Below, one piece after another: positions 28,695 through 37,816 of a stretch of DNA of 64,000 nt. Source of the DNA: an uncultured bacterium (GTDB taxonomy: Bacteria; Bacteroidota; Bacteroidia; Bacteroidales; Marinifilaceae); NCBI GenBank assembly GCA_905216195.1, contig CAJMSX010000013.1, positions 5,942 through 69,941 on the forward strand, in the 5' to 3' direction. Each line of letters opens with the position of its first letter. Within the stretch, counting starts at the first letter, position 1. A program made the position numbers and the translations under genes. The notes beneath the pieces were generated by a model that did not search any database, was not told the DNA's origin, and saw only the letters and a list, made by a program, of their open reading frames with translations.

Positions 28695-29226
28695 AATTTT
28701 AATTGGTTTTTACATGAATTGTTGTGGCTTAGAGAATCGGATTTTTCGTTAACTGGATGTGAACCTCCTTTTTTATATTTAAATTTTTCAGATGACTCTT
28801 TTTTAATCGTACTGTTTTTTCTTTGCCGGTCCTTCTTTTTTGCTTCCTAAAAAAATGAACGTTAAAATTGGTCGTTTTGATTTCGCATTCCACACAAATT
28901 ATTGTATTTCAAAGTATTAACCAACAATCTTTATATAGAATCAGAGAAACCATTTCCCGAATTTGCCGGCTTTTCATCAAAAAAGAAAAACCGACCGTCA
29001 TCCAGAATCTTCTTTTTAAGAGGTAAATCTCTGATTATTCATCGATAAGCTGATTGGTGTAAGAATAACAGGCTACCTGTAATTTTGTTAGAATATCAGA
29101 AGGTTTAAAAAAATGAAAAGATGGGGTAAGAGACTCACTTCCCCGCAAAAGAGCCTATAAATACCTAAATATAAACGATATAAAAATACATAAAGACTAT
29201 TTTTATATCTTTATGAATAAAAATAC

Positions 29227-29240
29227 AAACGTTGGCGTTT
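29227..29240. promoter_or_regulatory. Candidate LacI-type operator, upstream copy
   Basis: AAACGTTGGCGTTT has 5-bp inverted arms (AAACG/CGTTT) around a 4-nt spacer. It lies 18 bp from the better operator candidate at 29259-29272. The centre differs from that element, so it may be a weak or auxiliary site. Confidence 0.35.
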
Positions 29241-29258
29241 AAATGTTAAAAATTCAAT

Positions 29259-29272
29259 CGTTTGCGAAAACG
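29259..29272. promoter_or_regulatory. LacI-type operator of the susC operon
   Basis: CGTTTGCGAAAACG is a near-perfect palindrome centred on CG, the style of LacI-family operators. It matches 12 of 14 bases of the element CGTTTGCGCAAAAG that overlaps the MFS promoter at 31130-31143. The two copies flank the LacI gene, which supports it as the regulator. Confidence 0.6.
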
Positions 29273-29609
29273 GTTTCGGACGTTTTTTTAAGAAAAAACA
29301 AACGTTTCCAGCCTAAACTCTATGAAATCATCTATTTTTGAGTTGTTAATTAACCTAAAGAAAGTTTGAGCGGGTTTTAAAATAAACTTAAACCAATCTG
29401 ATTCACGCATTAAAAAAGGTCCGGAATAAAGGCTTATACTCCAAATTTTAACGTTCCTTTTTTTTGGCAATAACCGGGTAGTTTTCTAAAAATTTAAAAG
29501 GTATAATCAAAGGTAGATTCAGCCGGATTTCGGAGGTTTCCGAAAATGGAAAGTGTGGGAAGAATCAGGAAGGATCAGTTAAAACATAATTTGTAAAAAT
29601 GTACAATTC

Positions 29610-29640
29610 TTTGTAATCTGGAAAGATTTTTATAAATTTG
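29610..29640 (+). promoter_or_regulatory. Consensus promoter of the locus 2 LacI gene
   Basis: TTTG at 29610-29613, 19 nt, then TAAATTTG at 29633-29640 match the Bacteroidota consensus. The start codon at 29662 lies 21 nt further, implying a short leader with AAGGGG as the ribosome-binding region. Confidence 0.8.
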
Positions 29641-29661
29641 AACTTTCCATAAGGGGCGAAT

Positions 29662-30675
29662 ATGGCTACTCAGATTACGATAAAAGATATTGCAAAGATA
29701 TTGGGCATTTCCGTATCGACTGTATCCCGGGCGTTGAAAGATCATCCGGATATCAGTGTAGAGACCAAGCGGGAGGTGCAGGCTTTGGCAAAAAAACTGA
29801 ATTATTCCCCCAATATCATTGCGTTGAGTTTACGGAATAAGAAGACTTTTTTAATCGGGGTGATTATTCCCGAAATCATCCATCATTTTTTTTCCTGTGT
29901 CATCAGCGGAGTAGAACAGATCGCCAATCAAAACGGCTATAATGTAGTGATTTTCCAAAGTAATGAAGCATACGAACGGGAAGTGTCCATTTGTCAGACG
30001 ATATTGAATTCACGAATAGACGGCGTACTGGTTTCCATGGCTAAAACGAGCGTCAACGGGGGACATTTCAGGGAATTGCAGCAAGCCGGTATTCCGATTG
30101 TTTTTTTCGACCGGATATGCGGGGATATCGATACCGACCGGGTGATTGTAGATGATTTCAACGGGGCCTATGCTGCCGTTCAACATTTGATTTCCGTCGG
30201 TTGTAAACGAATTGCTCATCTTTCCGCTCCCCAAACGATGCAAATTGCTCAGAAGAGGCAGATGGGGTATATTCAGGCCCTGAAGGATGCCCGGATTCCG
30301 ATCCGGGAAGACTTGATTATTCAATGTGACAATCAAGCCGATGCCATGATCGTGGGTGAGCAATTGATGCAGAAAGCGGAAAAGCCCGACGGTATTTTCG
30401 CTGTCAACGACCTGACAGCTGCAGGGGCTATGTATGCCATTAAACACTTGGGTTATAAGGTACCGGAGGATGTGGCCATCTGTGGTTTTACGGACGGTCT
30501 GGTCTCTACGCTTACCGATCCCACACTCACCACTGTAGAGCAACACGGGGATAAAATGGGACAGATGGCTACAGAATTGTTGTTAAGGCGCATTCAGTCG
30601 GAAGACGAAACTATTCCTACGGTCACCCGGGTGGTTAAAACCAATCTCATCGTCCGGGGTTCCACCCGCCGTTGA
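29662..30675 (+). CDS. LacI family transcriptional regulator (locus 2)
   Basis: The 337-residue protein has a LacI HTH (about 5-58: IKDIAKILGISVSTVSRALKD) and a sugar-binding-like effector domain ending in LIVRGSTRR. It lies between the divergent susCDEFG operon and the MFS-pgmB-GH65-GH13 operon, both of which have the same palindrome upstream. It is therefore the likely local regulator, probably responding to maltose or a maltodextrin by relief of repression or by activation. B. thetaiotaomicron instead uses the membrane regulator SusR, whereas LacI control of maltodextrin loci is known from flavobacteria and other bacteria. It shares about half its visible residues with the locus 1 LacI. 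Confidence 0.93.
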   Translation: MATQITIKDIAKILGISVSTVSRALKDHPDISVETKREVQALAKKLNYSPNIIALSLRNKKTFLIGVIIPEIIHHFFSCVISGVEQIANQNGYNVVIFQSNEAYEREVSICQTILNSRIDGVLVSMAKTSVNGGHFRELQQAGIPIVFFDRICGDIDTDRVIVDDFNGAYAAVQHLISVGCKRIAHLSAPQTMQIAQKRQMGYIQALKDARIPIREDLIIQCDNQADAMIVGEQLMQKAEKPDGIFAVNDLTAAGAMYAIKHLGYKVPEDVAICGFTDGLVSTLTDPTLTTVEQHGDKMGQMATELLLRRIQSEDETIPTVTRVVKTNLIVRGSTRR

Positions 30676-31129
30676 TGGGTATACGCCCGTTGGGGGGGAC
30701 TCTTTTTTACTTACCTCCGATGGAGTTGTGGATTTATTGGTGGATTACTTTTTGGGCTGATGCTTGACTCGTTTTTTCGTAATGTGTCTTCCGGTAAAAT
30801 GCCGGTATTTCTTCCTTTTAGCCGAAGGGAATCCGGACAGCGTCGGCGCTCCCGGCAGCCTTGGTTTACATTTCGGACTTCAGACGTAAAGACGCTCTTC
30901 CCGCAAATCCCCGCTCATTTCCCGAAAAAGGGTTCTTGCAGTTGGCAATATGCTCGCCCGGTGAGAGAAAGGAAATGCGGAAAAACAGGCTGGGAAAGTT
31001 GTCGATTATTTGAAATCAATCTAAATTAAGGAAGATTATGTTTTTTTTCGGACTATTTTCCGCAACCGTTTGAAATGCCGGAAGAGCAAGCTTTCAAGCA
31101 CTAAGGCAAGGGCTTGACGCAGTTTTAAA
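30676..31129. other. Intergenic region downstream of LacI, no gene supported
   Basis: I find no convincing gene between the LacI stop codon and the MFS operator. A plus-strand frame at 30760-31029 lacks domain features, a ribosome-binding site and family resemblance. No clear terminator was seen after LacI, so some read-through into the MFS operon is possible. Confidence 0.35.
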
Positions 31130-31143
31130 CGTTTGCGCAAAAG
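31130..31143. promoter_or_regulatory. LacI-type operator overlapping the MFS operon -33 box
   Basis: CGTTTGCGCAAAAG contains the perfect 10-bp palindrome TTTGCGCAAA. The first TTTG of the palindrome is also the -33 element of the promoter, so a bound regulator would block RNA polymerase directly. It is a near copy of the element at 29259-29272. Confidence 0.65.
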
Positions 31144-31162
31144 AGGAATAATTGTACCTTTG
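31132..31162 (+). promoter_or_regulatory. Consensus promoter of the MFS-pgmB-GH65-GH13 operon
   Basis: TTTG at 31132-31135, 19 nt, then TACCTTTG at 31155-31162 match the Bacteroidota consensus perfectly. The transcript would start near 31169, with a 5' leader of about 120 nt before the MFS ATG. Confidence 0.82.
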
Positions 31163-31288
31163 AACCGGCTTAGAATTTTCGATTTCTTTTCAACTGCTGC
31201 GGAAAACCTCCGTATAAGAGGGTGTACCACCCGTGATGTCCTAAACGGATTTTATGAATGTTTCCGAAAGGAAGATAATAATTGGATT

Positions 31289-32638
31289 ATGGCAGAAAAT
31301 AAAATTTTAACGTGTAAGCCCCGCTTAGGTTTTTGGACCTTATGGAACATCAGTTTCGGTTTTTTCGGGGTACAGATCGCTTATGCCCTCCAGAGTGCCA
31401 ATGTGAGCCGTATTTTTGCAACTCTGGGTGCCGATCCTCATACGCTGAGCTATTTTTGGATACTGCCCCCTCTGGCGGGAATTATCGTACAGCCGATTGT
31501 GGGTTCCCTGAGCGACCGTACCTGGACTCGTTTCGGGCGGCGTATTCCTTATTTGTTCGTCGGTTCGCTGATTGCGGTGGTTGTGATGTGTCTGATGCCG
31601 AATGCAGGTAGTTTCACCCATTACATGAACGCCATGTTATTCGGTTTAATTTCACTGATGTTATTGGATACTTCCATCAATATGGCCATGCAGCCTTTTA
31701 AGATGCTGGTGGGGGATATGGTGAATGAGGAACAGAAAGGGCTGGCTTATTCGATTCAGAGTTTTCTGTGCAATGCGGGAAGCCTGGTCGGCTATTTGTT
31801 CCCTTTTCTTTTTGCTTTGTGGGGGATACAGAATACGGCAGCTCCGGGAATTGTGCCCGATACGGTGATATATTCGTTTTATATCGGGGCGGTGATCCTC
31901 ATTCTTTGTGTGATTTATACTACCGTAAAAGTAAAGGAAATGCCTCCCCGGGAATTCGAGAAATTTCATGGGATTACTGCTGAAGAAAAAAAGGAAAAGA
32001 GCGACTTTATCTCCTTGTTGCTGCATGCACCCAAGGTATTTTGGACCGTCGGACTGGTGCAGTTTTTTTCCTGGGCGGCTTTTATGTATATGTGGACTTA
32101 TACCAACGGAGCGATAGCTCAGAATGTTTGGGGTACGGCCGATACGGCCTCGGCCGGGTATCAGGAAGCCGGTAACTGGGTAGGCGTGCTGTTTGCGGTC
32201 CAGGCCATCGGTTCTGTTTGCTGGGCCGTTATACTGCCGCTGTTTCGTTCGCGGAAATGGGGATATTCTCTGAGTTTGGTATTGGGTGGGATCGGGTTTA
32301 TATCCACTTTTTTTATTCACAACCAGTATCAGTTGTTCGTTTCGTATGCGCTGATCGGGTTTGCCTGGGCAGCTATGCTGGCGATGCCGTTTACGATTCT
32401 GACCAATTCGGTTTCCGGAAAAAATATGGGAGCGTATCTGGGCTTGTTTAATGGAACGATTTGCGTTCCTCAGATTGTGGCGGCTTTGGTAGGTGGTTCC
32501 CTGTTGCGTTTAATCGGCGGCCAACAGTCCGGAATGTTGGTATTGGCCGGTATTTTTCTGATTATCGGTGCCGCTTGTGTCTTTGTCATTAAAGAAACGT
32601 ATTCCCATTCTACCGGAGGATGCGGAGAGAAGTTATGA
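31289..32638 (+). CDS. MFS sugar transporter, SLC45/sucrose-symporter-like
   Basis: I place the start at the ATG at 31289 (MAENKILTCKPRLGFW). The open frame reaches back to a TTG at 31133, but that codon lies inside the promoter. The 449-residue protein has about 12 hydrophobic helices and the loop signature GSLSDRTWTRFGRRIPY, typical of the GPH/SLC45 sucrose- and maltose-type proton symporters. It would move maltose or short maltodextrins from periplasm to cytoplasm, the step missing between SusC/GH13 and the cytoplasmic phosphorylase. It is the first gene of an operon with beta-phosphoglucomutase, starting 23 nt after its stop codon, and GH65. Family firm, substrate inferred. Confidence 0.9.
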   Translation: MAENKILTCKPRLGFWTLWNISFGFFGVQIAYALQSANVSRIFATLGADPHTLSYFWILPPLAGIIVQPIVGSLSDRTWTRFGRRIPYLFVGSLIAVVVMCLMPNAGSFTHYMNAMLFGLISLMLLDTSINMAMQPFKMLVGDMVNEEQKGLAYSIQSFLCNAGSLVGYLFPFLFALWGIQNTAAPGIVPDTVIYSFYIGAVILILCVIYTTVKVKEMPPREFEKFHGITAEEKKEKSDFISLLLHAPKVFWTVGLVQFFSWAAFMYMWTYTNGAIAQNVWGTADTASAGYQEAGNWVGVLFAVQAIGSVCWAVILPLFRSRKWGYSLSLVLGGIGFISTFFIHNQYQLFVSYALIGFAWAAMLAMPFTILTNSVSGKNMGAYLGLFNGTICVPQIVAALVGGSLLRLIGGQQSGMLVLAGIFLIIGAACVFVIKETYSHSTGGCGEKL

Positions 32639-32661
32639 TTTTAATCTGAAAATAAATGCAT

Positions 32662-33315
32662 ATGATCAAAGGAGGTCTGTTTGATTTGGACGGGGTAATT
32701 GTCGATACGGCAAAATATCATTACCTGGCCTGGAAAAAGATAGCCGATGAACTGGGATTTGTCTTTACCGAAAAAGATAATGAACGGTTGAAAGGAGTTA
32801 GCCGGATGGCTTCGCTGGATATATTACTCGGCATCGGGGGAATAAAACTGGATGAAGAAGAAAAACGGAAACTGGCCGAACGGAAAAATAAGATTTATCT
32901 GGAATATATCGTAAAAATGACACCGGAAGAGGTGTTGCCCGGTGTGCGGAGATTTTTGGGGGATTTGCGGGAAGCCGGCATAAAAATCGCTTTAGGATCG
33001 GCCAGCAAAAATGCCCGGACTATTTTACAGCAGGTCGGCATCGAAAATTTGTTCGATGCGATTGCCGACGGGACAAATGTCACGAAAGCGAAACCGGATC
33101 CGGAAGTTTTTTTGAAAGGAGCGGAGTTATTGGCTCTTCAGCCGGTAGAATGTATGGTATTCGAAGATGCCGTGGCAGGAGTGGAAGCGGCCCACCGGGC
33201 GGGAATGAAGTGTATAGGTGTAGGCGATCCCTTGGTTCTGTCCGATGCAGACTTTCACATACCGGGGTTTGCCGACGTCGACGAAGTGATGCGTTTGGTC
33301 CGTTCTTCGGACTAA
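32662..33315 (+). CDS. pgmB: Beta-phosphoglucomutase (HAD family)
   Basis: This enzyme converts beta-glucose-1-phosphate, the product of inverting GH65 phosphorylases, into glucose-6-phosphate. I prefer the second ATG (32662; the first is at 32656), because it places the HAD nucleophile and acid/base at Asp8 and Asp10 (GLFDLDGVIVDT), the same positions as in characterised beta-PGMs. Other hallmarks are LGSASKN (core loop Ser), KAKPDPEVF (Lys) and FEDAVAGVEAAHRAG (metal-binding acids). About 217 residues is normal for the family. It is directly followed by the GH65 gene, its metabolic partner. Cytoplasmic, no signal peptide. Confidence 0.95.
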   Translation: MIKGGLFDLDGVIVDTAKYHYLAWKKIADELGFVFTEKDNERLKGVSRMASLDILLGIGGIKLDEEEKRKLAERKNKIYLEYIVKMTPEEVLPGVRRFLGDLREAGIKIALGSASKNARTILQQVGIENLFDAIADGTNVTKAKPDPEVFLKGAELLALQPVECMVFEDAVAGVEAAHRAGMKCIGVGDPLVLSDADFHIPGFADVDEVMRLVRSSD

Positions 33316-33408
33316 GGCGAACGAAGGAGCCGGCCATCGGGTTTCCGGTTCATCCGGTAAGAAGAATTACACAGAGGGTATTAGATTATAGATTTTAAAT
33401 TCCATAGT

Positions 33409-35715
33409 ATGAATAAATATTTGAAAGCAGACGAATGGTGTATTATTGAAGAAGGATTCGATCCTAAAAATCACCGTTCTTCAGAAAGTATTTTCAGCCT
33501 GGGTAACGGCAGAATGGGACAACGGGCTAATTTCGAGGAGAAGTATTCCGGAAGTACGTTACAGGGAACTTATATCGGAGGGGTATATTATACCGATAAA
33601 ACCCGGGTAGGCTGGTGGAAAAACGGTTATCCGGAATATTTTGCCAAAGTTTTGAATGCCCCTTATTGGAACGGCATATACGTAGAGATTAACGGAGAAC
33701 AACTGGATTTAGCCCACTGTCAGGTCGGACATTTCAGGCGGGTATTGAATATGAAAGAAGGTTTTCTGGAACGTTCTTTTGTGGCGACCTTGGGGAATGG
33801 TAACCAGGTGGAGGTGAGGGCCCGCCGTTTTATCAGTATGGCCAACAAAGAGATCGCTGCGATCCGCTATGCCATCACTCCCTTGAATTTCAACGGAGAT
33901 ATCGTTTTCACTTCCTTTATCGACGGAGATGTGAAAAACCAGGACGCTAATTACGATGAAAAGTTCTGGGACATTATTGAAACGGATTCTCAGGGAGGGG
34001 AAGCTTATTTGCGGTCGCAGACGAAAAAGACCAATTTCCAGGTAGGAATAGGAATCAAATACCAAATTACGATAGGTGGAAAAAATTACGAGACTTCGGA
34101 TGACGACACCATCGTAGATTTGAAATACGTAGCGAATAAAGTCTCGGTGTTTGCTGAAAAAGGAAAACAAATTTGTTTTTATAAATATGCAGCCATTTTG
34201 AGTTCGATGAACCATGGGGCAGAGGATTTGTTACCCAATGCGAAAATTCTGGTGAATGACGCCTGTGCCAAGGGATTCGATATTTTATTTCAGGAACACG
34301 GTCTGGTATGGAAAAGCATCTGGGAACATTCCGACATCGTCATCGAGGGGGATGTAGAAGCTCAGCAGGGTATTCGTTTTAACATCTTTCAGTTGAAACA
34401 GACCTATACAGGAGACGATGCCCGTCTGAACATCGGTCCCAAGGGATTTACCGGCGAGAAGTACGGCGGAAGCACCTATTGGGATACCGAAGCTTATTGT
34501 GTTCCTTTTTATTTGGCTACGGCGGATTCCACCGTTACCCGCAATCTTTTGCTGTACCGGTATAAGCAATTGGACAAAGCTATCGAAAACGGGGAAAAAC
34601 TCGGCTTTACGGGCGGTGCTGCTCTCTATCCGATGGTAACCATGAATGGAGAGGAATGCCACAACGAATGGGAGATTACTTTTGAGGAGATTCATCGGAA
34701 CGGAGCGATTGCGTATGCGATTTACCGGTATATTCAATATACGGGAGACGAGCGGTATCTGGAAGAATACGGTTTGGAAGTACTGACCGGAATCGCTCGT
34801 TTCTGGGCTCAGCGGGCCAATTTTTCCGGGGAAAAGAAAAAATACGTCATCCTGGGAGTCACCGGTCCCAATGAGTATGAAAACAACGTGAACAATAACT
34901 GGTATACCAATAAGATCGCCACCTGGTGTATGAAATATGCGATCGAGTGTCTGGAAAAAGTCAAATCCCGGAATTTACCGCGTTTCAAAGAGCTGATCGG
35001 TAAAATGAAATTGAATTATTCGGTGGAAACGGAAAAATGGCAGGAAATCATCGATCTTATGTTTTTTCCGGAAGAAAAGGAACTGGGAATCTTTTTACAG
35101 CAGGACGGTTATATGGATAAGGTGCAGATGCTGGCCAGCGAACTCGACCCTGCTGTGCGTCCGATCAACCAGCACTGGTCCTGGGACCGTATCTTGAGAA
35201 GTTGTTTTATTAAACAAGCGGATGTGCTGCAGGGGATTTATTTTTTCGAACCGGAGTACGAGCTGGATTGCATCAAACGGAATTTTGATTTTTACGAATC
35301 CCGTACGGTACATGAATCTTCTTTATCTCCCTGTGTACATTCGATTTTGGCCGCGAAAATCGGAGATATAGCCAAAGCTTATAGTTTGTATTTGCGTACG
35401 GCCCGTCTGGATCTGGACGATTACAACAAAGAGGCTCACGAAGGCTTGCATATCACTTCCATGGCGGGAACCTGGATGTCTGTAGTGGAAGGCTTCGGAG
35501 GGATGCGGATCCGGGAGGGTTTGCTGGCTTTCCATCCGGCGATTCCGGAAAGTTGGAAATCTTTTTCGTTCAAGGTTATGTTCCGCGGAAATATTTTAAA
35601 TGTAACCGTGCAACATTGCCGCACGATTATTTTTAATGAAGAAGGAGAAGATATCACTGTTTTAGTGAATGACCGGAAGTATACGGTAGTTAAAAATTCC
35701 AAACTGGAAATATAA
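33409..35715 (+). CDS. GH65 disaccharide phosphorylase, probably maltose phosphorylase
   Basis: The 768-residue cytoplasmic protein has no signal peptide. It is a complete GH65 enzyme: N-terminal beta-sandwich, (alpha/alpha)6 barrel and C-terminal beta domain. The general acid is Glu489 in GVTGPNEYENNVNNNWYTN, a stretch typical of maltose phosphorylases. ECHNEWEITFEEIHRNGAI and ESSLSPCVHSI are further family blocks. The expected reaction is maltose + phosphate to glucose + beta-glucose-1-phosphate, feeding the adjacent beta-PGM. Kojibiose, trehalose and nigerose phosphorylases share the fold. The alpha-1,4-glucan context makes maltose the best guess. Confidence 0.92.
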   Translation: MNKYLKADEWCIIEEGFDPKNHRSSESIFSLGNGRMGQRANFEEKYSGSTLQGTYIGGVYYTDKTRVGWWKNGYPEYFAKVLNAPYWNGIYVEINGEQLDLAHCQVGHFRRVLNMKEGFLERSFVATLGNGNQVEVRARRFISMANKEIAAIRYAITPLNFNGDIVFTSFIDGDVKNQDANYDEKFWDIIETDSQGGEAYLRSQTKKTNFQVGIGIKYQITIGGKNYETSDDDTIVDLKYVANKVSVFAEKGKQICFYKYAAILSSMNHGAEDLLPNAKILVNDACAKGFDILFQEHGLVWKSIWEHSDIVIEGDVEAQQGIRFNIFQLKQTYTGDDARLNIGPKGFTGEKYGGSTYWDTEAYCVPFYLATADSTVTRNLLLYRYKQLDKAIENGEKLGFTGGAALYPMVTMNGEECHNEWEITFEEIHRNGAIAYAIYRYIQYTGDERYLEEYGLEVLTGIARFWAQRANFSGEKKKYVILGVTGPNEYENNVNNNWYTNKIATWCMKYAIECLEKVKSRNLPRFKELIGKMKLNYSVETEKWQEIIDLMFFPEEKELGIFLQQDGYMDKVQMLASELDPAVRPINQHWSWDRILRSCFIKQADVLQGIYFFEPEYELDCIKRNFDFYESRTVHESSLSPCVHSILAAKIGDIAKAYSLYLRTARLDLDDYNKEAHEGLHITSMAGTWMSVVEGFGGMRIREGLLAFHPAIPESWKSFSFKVMFRGNILNVTVQHCRTIIFNEEGEDITVLVNDRKYTVVKNSKLEI

Positions 35716-35760
35716 AAAGGAACTGTCGTTTCCCGGAGAGGGAAGCGGTGGGAAGAAAGT

Positions 35761-37671
35761 ATGGTATATAAAACTTTTAATTTTGTAGGTATGAGAATAT
35801 TAGGAACGGTGATTTTATTGATAATAGCCCTGAGTACTCAGGCAATTCCCGCTCAGGCAAAGAAGAGGACTGCGGTGCCGATCGAACGGGCAGAACCCCT
35901 GAATTGGTGGATAGGGATGAAAAATCCTGTTTTTCAATTGATGCTATATGGAAAGAACATAGCCGATTACCGGCCGGAAATTGATTATCCCGGCGTGCGT
36001 ATCGAACGGGTGGTTACCACGGTAAACCCGAATTATCAATTTATTTACTTCCGGATGGATAAAACCGCCCGGCCCGGGGAAATGACTATCTTTTTTAAAA
36101 AAGGGGAGAAGACGGCGTTTACCTGGAAATATCCCTTACTGGAACGGCGGGAAGGGTCGGAGGACCGGGAGGGGTTCAGTAATGCGGATGCCATGTATTT
36201 GCTGATGCCCGATCGTTTTTCCAACGGAAATCCCGCTAACGACAGCCGGCCCGAAGTAACGGAAAAAGCCGATAGGAAAAATCCGGACGGTCGTCACGGG
36301 GGCGATATCCAGGGGATTATCGACCGGTTGGACTATTTAAAAGAACTGGGTATAACCGCCATTTGGAGTACACCTCTGATGGAGGATAATATGCCTGCTG
36401 TTTCTTATCACACGTATGCCATTACCGATTATTATAAAATCGATCCCCGGTACGGAACCAACGAAGATTACAAACGTCTTTCTGCCGAAGCGAAAAAGCG
36501 GGGCATCAAGCTGGTAATGGATGTGGTGACGAATCACAGCGGTTTGGCTCATTGGTGGATGAAAGATCTGCCTTCTCCCGATTGGATTCATCAGTTCGAT
36601 CGTTTTACCCGTTCGAATTTCCGCATCGGTACGGTTCAGGATCCTTATGCTTCGGAAGCGGATAAAAAATTAAATACGGAAGGTTGGTTCGATACTTCTA
36701 TGCCGGATTTGAATCAGCATAATCCTTTGTTGATGGATTACCTGATTCAGAATGCCATTTGGTGGATCGAATATGCCGATCTGGGTGGTTTGCGTATAGA
36801 TACTTATCCTTACAATCATAAGGAACCCATGGCGGAGTTCAACCGGCGGATTATAACCGAGTATCCCGGTTTCAACATCGTAGGGGAAGCCTGGGTTCAT
36901 GAACCCGTGGAAGTGGCCTACTGGCAAAAGGATGCTCTGAATGCCGACGGTTTCAATTCAGAACTGCCTACCGTTATGGACTTCCCGCTTTTGGACGCTT
37001 TGACCGTTTTTACGGGAGAGGAACAGGGATGGGACAAGGGCGTGATGCGGCCTTATTTTGTATTCAGTAAAGATTATCTCTATCCTTATCCGTATAATTT
37101 GCTGATCTTTGCCGATAATCACGATACGGAACGGATCTGGGAAGTGTTGGACGGAGATATCGATAAATTTAAATTGATCTTTACGCTTTTGGCGACAACC
37201 CGGGGTATTCCTCAAATCTACTACGGAACCGAAATCATAATGCGGGGTAAAAAACTGCACGGGACGGACGGAGATATCCGGAAAGATTTTCCGGGAGGAT
37301 GGCCCGGAGATGCGGTAAATGCGTTTACGGCCGAAGGGCGTACTGCCGAGCAGAACGAAGTGTTCGATTTTATGAAAAAACTGTTGAACTGGCGAAAAGA
37401 AAATCCCGTTATTCATACCGGGAATTTCAAGCATTTTGTTCCGGAAAACAATGTGTATGTGTATTTTAGGTATAATGACGATAAAACGGTAATGGTTGTG
37501 CTGAATAATGACGATGAAAAAGAGAAGGTGTTGGATATGAATCGTTTTGCTGAAATGTTGGACGGTTTCCAGGGAGGCAAGGATGTGATCAGCGGACGGG
37601 AAATCCACGGATTACAACAGACGCTGACGATTCCGGCTAAAACCGCTCTGGTTATCGAACTGCATGAATAA
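35761..37671 (+). CDS. GH13 neopullulanase/cyclomaltodextrinase-like enzyme (SusA-like), secreted
   Basis: The 636-residue protein has a cleavable signal peptide (VILLIIALSTQAIPAQA) and no lipobox, hence probably periplasmic. Met11 at 35791 is an equally good start and gives a more usual signal peptide. Residues about 35-125 form a cyclomaltodextrinase-type N-terminal beta domain (NWWIGMKNPVFQLMLYG). The barrel has nucleophile Asp347 (GGLRIDTYPY), acid/base Glu376 (NIVGEAWVHEP) and Asp455 (FADNHDTERI), numbered from the first Met. This matches SusA, the periplasmic neopullulanase that shortens imported maltodextrins. It is the fourth gene of the operon, 45 nt after GH65. Confidence 0.92.
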   Translation: MVYKTFNFVGMRILGTVILLIIALSTQAIPAQAKKRTAVPIERAEPLNWWIGMKNPVFQLMLYGKNIADYRPEIDYPGVRIERVVTTVNPNYQFIYFRMDKTARPGEMTIFFKKGEKTAFTWKYPLLERREGSEDREGFSNADAMYLLMPDRFSNGNPANDSRPEVTEKADRKNPDGRHGGDIQGIIDRLDYLKELGITAIWSTPLMEDNMPAVSYHTYAITDYYKIDPRYGTNEDYKRLSAEAKKRGIKLVMDVVTNHSGLAHWWMKDLPSPDWIHQFDRFTRSNFRIGTVQDPYASEADKKLNTEGWFDTSMPDLNQHNPLLMDYLIQNAIWWIEYADLGGLRIDTYPYNHKEPMAEFNRRIITEYPGFNIVGEAWVHEPVEVAYWQKDALNADGFNSELPTVMDFPLLDALTVFTGEEQGWDKGVMRPYFVFSKDYLYPYPYNLLIFADNHDTERIWEVLDGDIDKFKLIFTLLATTRGIPQIYYGTEIIMRGKKLHGTDGDIRKDFPGGWPGDAVNAFTAEGRTAEQNEVFDFMKKLLNWRKENPVIHTGNFKHFVPENNVYVYFRYNDDKTVMVVLNNDDEKEKVLDMNRFAEMLDGFQGGKDVISGREIHGLQQTLTIPAKTALVIELHE

Positions 37672-37816
37672 ACAAAAATTGCAGGAGGGGTGTGTGAAAG
37701 TAAACCGGATTTTTTCCGTTTATTGAAGTCCGGAAAGAAAAAATACGGATTCAAAAGCCTGATGCCGGCGGATGCCCATTGGTTTTTTCTTTCCGAGACC
37801 TTTTAAAAATAAGGGT

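Larger units (their letters stand above)
28695..29661. other. Long AT-rich divergent regulatory region of locus 2
   Basis: This 967-base region has no convincing gene on either strand. It holds the LacI promoter at its right end (29610-29640) and at least two CG-containing palindromes (29227-29240 and 29259-29272). A further GTTTTTT/AAAAAAC inverted repeat lies at 29282-29299. I could not place a consensus promoter for susC. TACCTTTG on the minus strand at 29508-29515 is a possible -7 box, but it would give a leader of over 800 nt and has no good -33. The region is long for a divergent promoter pair and could also hide a small RNA. Confidence 0.45.

Noticed and set aside
30760..31029. Open frame of 89 codons downstream of the LacI gene
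   Set aside because: The predicted protein is basic and without recognisable motifs, there is no promoter or ribosome-binding signal, and its composition does not look like a Bacteroidota protein.
31133..31288. N-terminal extension of the MFS transporter from a TTG
   Set aside because: The TTG is inside the operator and upstream of the -7 box, so it would not be in the transcript. The ATG at 31289 gives a normal transporter N-terminus.
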